DNA from: TC-15 sp034437275
Lineage (GTDB): Bacteria; Chloroflexota; Anaerolineae; Aggregatilineales; Aggregatilineaceae
NCBI GenBank assembly: GCA_034437275.1
Contig: DAOTUD010000009.1
Span: forward strand, 1-23,928
Direction of reading: 5' to 3'
DNA: 23,928 nucleotides
Shown piece by piece: positions 20,947 to 23,928 of the stretch. A program made the translations under genes and the position numbers. Every line of letters starts with the position of its first letter. The stretch's first letter is position 1. Below the pieces are notes generated by a model. The model was not told the origin of the DNA and did no database searches. It saw nothing but the letters and a program-made list of their open reading frames with translations.

Positions 20947-22635
20947 TCACACCAGCCCCCGCCGGCGGAGCAGGTCCTCGAGCTGCTCGTAGCTGATGCC
21001 GTAGCGCGCCGCAATCTCGCGGGCGTAGCTGCGGCCCAACGGCGGCCCCGGCGCGATGCGGTACGTCTGCTCGACCGCGCCGTCTTCGCGCACCTGCGCC
21101 ACCAGGCTGATCACCCGGCCCTCGTCGGGCGCGTCGGCGTTGAGGTCGCCCACGTTGGCCGCCAGCGCGTGCAGGTGCGTGGCGTAGATCGTGCGCGCGC
21201 CGAGCCGCTGCAGGATGCGCACCACGTCCTGCGCGAGGTACAGGCTTTCCCCGGCGGCGGTGCTGGCCAATGACTCGTTGAGCAGGATCAGGCTGTAGGG
21301 CGTCGCGCTCAGGAAGATCGTATTCAGCCGCCGCGCCTCCTCGCCCAGCCGCCCGGTTTCGGCGTCGGGGCGTTCTTCCGCCGGAAAATGGGTGTAGATG
21401 TTGTCCACCAGGCTCAGACGCGCCGCCGTGCCCGGCACGAACAGCCCCGCCTGCGCCAGGACCTGCACCAGCCCGACCGCCTGCGTGTAGGTCGTCTTGC
21501 CGCCCTGGTTCGGCCCGGTCAGGATGAAGATGCGCCCGTCGTCGGTGAAGTGCGCGTCGTTGGGCACGATGGCCGCGCCCAGGTCCGCCTCTGGATCGCG
21601 GTCCAGGGTGCGCAGCGCCAGCGTCACGTTCACCGTGTCCGCCAGTTCGCACACGCGGTCCTGCTTGGGCGCGATGGCCGGGCGGCACATGGGCAGCCCC
21701 GCCGCCTCCAGCCGCCGGACCAGATGCGCCGCCCCCAGCAAAAACGCGAGTTCCACCTGCACATTCCCCAGAAAGTGCGCGTTCGTGCTTTTGTACTGCT
21801 TGAGCGCGCGCGCCACCGGGCGGCTGGTGTGGCGCAGCACGTCGGCCAGGTCGCGGAACAGCGGGTGCAGCAGCGGATCGACGGCCAGCCGGGCCTCGGC
21901 GCCCGCCTCTGCCACCGCCTTCTTGACCGAGTGCAGCGGCGCGATCCCCTCGCCGGGGTGCGACTCGTCCGTCCAGCCGAACAGCAGCGCCAGCAGCGAC
22001 GCCGATGGCCCCCGGAATTTCTCGCGGTTGACGGACAGCAGCGTCGCCGCGACCGGGCGCAGACGGTCGTCCAGGTTCACACCGATGGTGATGCTGGCGA
22101 TGTTGCGCACCGCGTCGATCATCTCCGGCAGGGCGGTGCGTAACTGCTGGAACGTCTCGTCGGCGGCGATAGCCTGCACCTGATCGCGCAGGCCGCGCAG
22201 CCCCGCCGAACGCACGCCGCGCCCAACGTCCGCGAACACCGCGCGCAGCCCCTCCACCACCTCGACGTAACTCTCCAACTGGCCGACGCGCCACACCACT
22301 TCGTACAGTTCGCTCTGGCCGGGCCGCGACGAAAAGCGGTAGCGGTCCAGCTCGATCAGCGACGGCAGCAGCCCATCCAGCGCGGCCAGCAGGTCCGGCG
22401 CATCGAGCAGATCGGCCAGCACGTCCTGGCGATAGGCCAGCACGCGCGGATCGTCGGCCAGCGTGGTCAGCGTGGCCTGGATGTCGCGGCTGTAGCTCTC
22501 GTAGCCCCGGCTGAGCGCGGCCACCAGCGGCGCAAGGTTGAGATCGTCGGCGCTGGTGGGGTTCAGGCGGCGGGCGCTGCGCGCCATGCGCGGGTCAATG
22601 TCGGGCGGCCAGAGCAGGCTGATGGGATCGGGCAT
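20947..22635 (-). CDS. MutS-family ATPase lacking mismatch-recognition domain
   Basis: This 562-residue protein has only the later parts of MutS: a helical lever/core region (about residues 30-330) and the ABC-type ATPase domain, with FILTGPNQGGKTT (Walker A, K380), the signature-region loop near FPAEERPDAETGRLGEEARR, Walker B SLILLNES (N453, E454) and the TIYATHLHAL switch His. Canonical MutS has an N-terminal mismatch-binding domain with a Phe-x-Glu and an Asp in Walker B (LIDE); both are absent. The LNES variant is known from MutS-related proteins outside mismatch repair. No Smr nuclease domain, as in MutS2, is visible. DNA binding with ATP-driven clamp movement is expected, but the job is unknown. 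It is convergent with the SGNH gene (11 bases between stops). AGGATG precedes the ATG. Confidence 0.88.
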   Translation of the reverse strand: MPDPISLLWPPDIDPRMARSARRLNPTSADDLNLAPLVAALSRGYESYSRDIQATLTTLADDPRVLAYRQDVLADLLDAPDLLAALDGLLPSLIELDRYRFSSRPGQSELYEVVWRVGQLESYVEVVEGLRAVFADVGRGVRSAGLRGLRDQVQAIAADETFQQLRTALPEMIDAVRNIASITIGVNLDDRLRPVAATLLSVNREKFRGPSASLLALLFGWTDESHPGEGIAPLHSVKKAVAEAGAEARLAVDPLLHPLFRDLADVLRHTSRPVARALKQYKSTNAHFLGNVQVELAFLLGAAHLVRRLEAAGLPMCRPAIAPKQDRVCELADTVNVTLALRTLDRDPEADLGAAIVPNDAHFTDDGRIFILTGPNQGGKTTYTQAVGLVQVLAQAGLFVPGTAARLSLVDNIYTHFPAEERPDAETGRLGEEARRLNTIFLSATPYSLILLNESLASTAAGESLYLAQDVVRILQRLGARTIYATHLHALAANVGDLNADAPDEGRVISLVAQVREDGAVEQTYRIAPGPPLGRSYAREIAARYGISYEQLEDLLRRRGLV

Positions 22636-22691
22636 CGGGCATTACATCCTGTCGATATTGCATGCATTCCACTGCTTCCCATTGTACCGGG

Positions 22692-22720
22692 TTGCCACAA
22701 ATCTGCATTAATATTATAAT
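22692..22720 (+). promoter_or_regulatory. Sigma-70-type promoter of the acidic secreted protein
   Basis: TTGCCA (22692-22697) and TATAAT (22715-22720) are exactly 17 bases apart in an AT-rich block. The -10 box is 47 bases before the ATG at 22762. This is the best promoter match in the window. Confidence 0.75.
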
Positions 22721-22761
22721 TCATAATTATATCAAGTTTAATATGAGAGGACATCAACACA

Positions 22762-23652
22762 ATGCTTCGACGGGTAGTGGTTTTAGCGGCAATGATCGGG
22801 CTGTTGGCCACCGGCGCGCTGGCGCTGGCGCAGGGCGACGGCGGGGCGAATCCGAAAATCGTGTTCTGCGAAATGGGCGACGGCTGTCGCTATTCGCCGG
22901 CATCCGGCGACTTTTCGCCTGAGGACGTCGAACTGCTCTTCGGCGAACCCGATCCGCACGGCAAAAATACGGCGGTGTGTATCGACAGCGGCGGCTGCCA
23001 GTGGTCCGCCGTAACGCCTGAGGATCTGGACCTGTCGTACGGCGGCGACGGTGAGCCGATGCGGGAGATGGTCTTCGACGAGGACGAGGTCGACCCGGTC
23101 ACCGATGACGACGACGCCATGATCTTCGAGGAAGACGAGGTCGATCCGGTCGACCTGGGCAGCCTGAACATCCCGTTCCAGGATTGGGACAAGCTGGCGG
23201 TCAACGTGGTGCCCAAACCGGGCGCGTGGACCAGCACGCACCTGGCCGGCGCGATGGTCTGCCCCGGCGTGATGACGCTGGACATCCCCGCCAGCGGCCC
23301 CGAAAGCGGGACGATGGAAGTCTCTGACGATGGCGCGACGCTGACGGCGGTCGGGCTGGACCCGGACACGGCCAGCGTGCCGATGCAGCGCGTCGCCCCC
23401 GGCGCGTATCACGGCGAGCTGACGGTAACGGCTGACGGGCAGGCGATGACGGTCAACTTCGAGACGGTCTTCCTGGATGACGGCTTCGCGATCGGCCTGA
23501 TCCACGCCGACGTCACCGCGCAGGGCGTGGAATGCCGCATCGAGCGCCGCTTCTGGACGATCTTCGACGGCGAGGACCTGGTCCCCAGCCCGGACGACGC
23601 CGGCCCCGATGACACGCCGGATACCGATGACGGGCCAGACCTGGTGAGCTAG
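22762..23652 (+). CDS. Secreted acidic protein with duplicated Cys and EDEVDP motifs
   Basis: This 296-residue protein has a signal peptide (MLRRVVVLAAMIGLLATGALALAQ, cut near residue 24). Two copies of a C-x5-C...(S/T)PEDxxLxxG unit follow, at C36/C42 and C73/C79. An acidic stretch repeats (V/I)F(D/E)EDEVDPV at 104-113 and 121-130, possibly Ca-binding. The rest is a beta-rich domain with two further Cys (near 170 and 256) and an Asp/Pro-rich tail. I do not recognise the family. The Asp content suggests a surface or extracellular role. GAGAGGA lies about 11 bases before the ATG. Confidence 0.82.
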   Translation: MLRRVVVLAAMIGLLATGALALAQGDGGANPKIVFCEMGDGCRYSPASGDFSPEDVELLFGEPDPHGKNTAVCIDSGGCQWSAVTPEDLDLSYGGDGEPMREMVFDEDEVDPVTDDDDAMIFEEDEVDPVDLGSLNIPFQDWDKLAVNVVPKPGAWTSTHLAGAMVCPGVMTLDIPASGPESGTMEVSDDGATLTAVGLDPDTASVPMQRVAPGAYHGELTVTADGQAMTVNFETVFLDDGFAIGLIHADVTAQGVECRIERRFWTIFDGEDLVPSPDDAGPDDTPDTDDGPDLVS

Positions 23653-23690
23653 CTCCCACCGGCGAGCCATGACGGGGCGGGCTTCCCCCG

Positions 23691-23776
23691 CTCCCATCGC
23701 ATGGGCGAGGGGAAAAAGCGCGCGCCGTGACTCCCCCTCGCCCACTATGTGGGAGAGGGGGCCGGGGGGTGAGAGG
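23691..23776. repeat. GC-rich interspersed hairpin repeat, copy matching the left end
   Basis: CTCCCA (23691-23696) pairs with TGGGAG (23750-23755), and GGGCGAGGGG (23703-23712) with CCCCTCGCCC (23734-23743). The tail 23756-23773 is nearly identical to 66-83. Orientation is the same as at 1-86. It may end transcription of the gene ending at 23652, though it has no T run. Confidence 0.8.
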
Positions 23777-23829
23777 CACTTTTCGTGCACCCTGTTCTGC
23801 CTGGGTGCATGCAAAACCTGACAGGCAAT

Positions 23830-23928
23830 CTAAGCCACACGGGCGCAGAAGGCATCCCATTGACCGCTGAGATAGGCGGCGCGAGCTTTGGCGACGAGCC
23901 GCGCACCGCGCTCACCCCATTGGGCGCC
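23830..23928 (-). CDS. C-terminal end of an unfinished gene, possibly a transposase
   Basis: The frame runs in from beyond the right edge and ends at TAG (23832-23830), giving the last 32 residues. The end, AKARAAYLSGQWDAFCARVA, resembles the (S/G)G-x-W-D-x-F/W tails of some DDE transposases (ISKra4-like), but 32 residues are too few to be sure. The start and most of the gene are outside the window. It lies 54 bases from the repeat at 23691-23776. Confidence 0.4.
   Translation of the reverse strand, partial: GAQWGERGARLVAKARAAYLSGQWDAFCARVA

Noticed and set aside
18536..22294. A 1252-codon minus-strand open frame across the TPR, SGNH and part of the MutS-like genes
   Set aside because: It runs antisense to two well-supported plus-strand genes and in another frame through the MutS-like gene; composition is shadow-like.
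1..23928. tRNA, rRNA, CRISPR arrays and att sites
   Set aside because: No cloverleaf, rRNA block or regularly spaced repeat was noticed on either strand; the dispersed GC-rich repeats are single copies, not an array.

Overview
The window is GC-rich (by eye well over 60 % G+C in coding parts) with compact bacterial gene spacing and good Shine-Dalgarno sites. Gene content and style suggest an environmental member of the Chloroflexota, probably an Anaerolineae-type organism: secreted FG-GAP repeat proteins, a protein kinase fused to a STAND ATPase and TPRs, an F-type ATP synthase with an unusual b-delta chain, and a DegV protein. That placement is inference; no rRNA or tRNA gene is visible.

Left part (1-3828). 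A GC-rich hairpin repeat is followed, on the minus strand, by a 55-residue Cys/Trp-rich mini-gene and a degV-family gene. On the plus strand come a small acidic protein, a fragment resembling the C-terminus of a formylglycine-generating-enzyme (SUMF1) domain, a two-CxxC zinc-ribbon protein, and a GYD-domain/methyltransferase pair.

Centre-left (3944-10251). A 726-residue secreted FG-GAP protein ends at a strong hairpin. It is followed by a four-gene Fo operon, atpI-atpB-atpE-atpF. The last gene encodes a b subunit fused to the C-terminal domain of the delta subunit, and an intrinsic terminator closes the operon before any F1 gene. An aldo/keto reductase follows; its leader holds a 146-bp MITE-like element with inverted ends.

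Centre (10347-18442). A small winged-helix-like protein (minus) diverges from a MurE-like Mur ligase. A 1095-residue kinase-STAND-TPR regulator (minus) diverges from a 698-residue tandem-NYN putative RNase. The roughly 570-bp divergent region between those two holds a perfect LacI-type palindrome over a promoter, then an AT-richer, hairpin-rich stretch ending in an intrinsic terminator 23 bases before the NYN start codon. This is the best candidate for undescribed regulation in the window.

Right part (18554-23928). A membrane-anchored TPR protein and a secreted SH3b-SGNH hydrolase form a pair. A MutS-family ATPase without a mismatch-recognition domain lies on the minus strand, and an acidic secreted protein has the clearest sigma-70-type promoter of the window. 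The window ends with a second copy of the left-end repeat and the last 32 codons of an unfinished minus-strand gene.

Many plus-strand genes carry a TACAAT-like box 44-64 bases before the start codon. GC-rich interspersed repeats of at least two types occur five times, always between genes.
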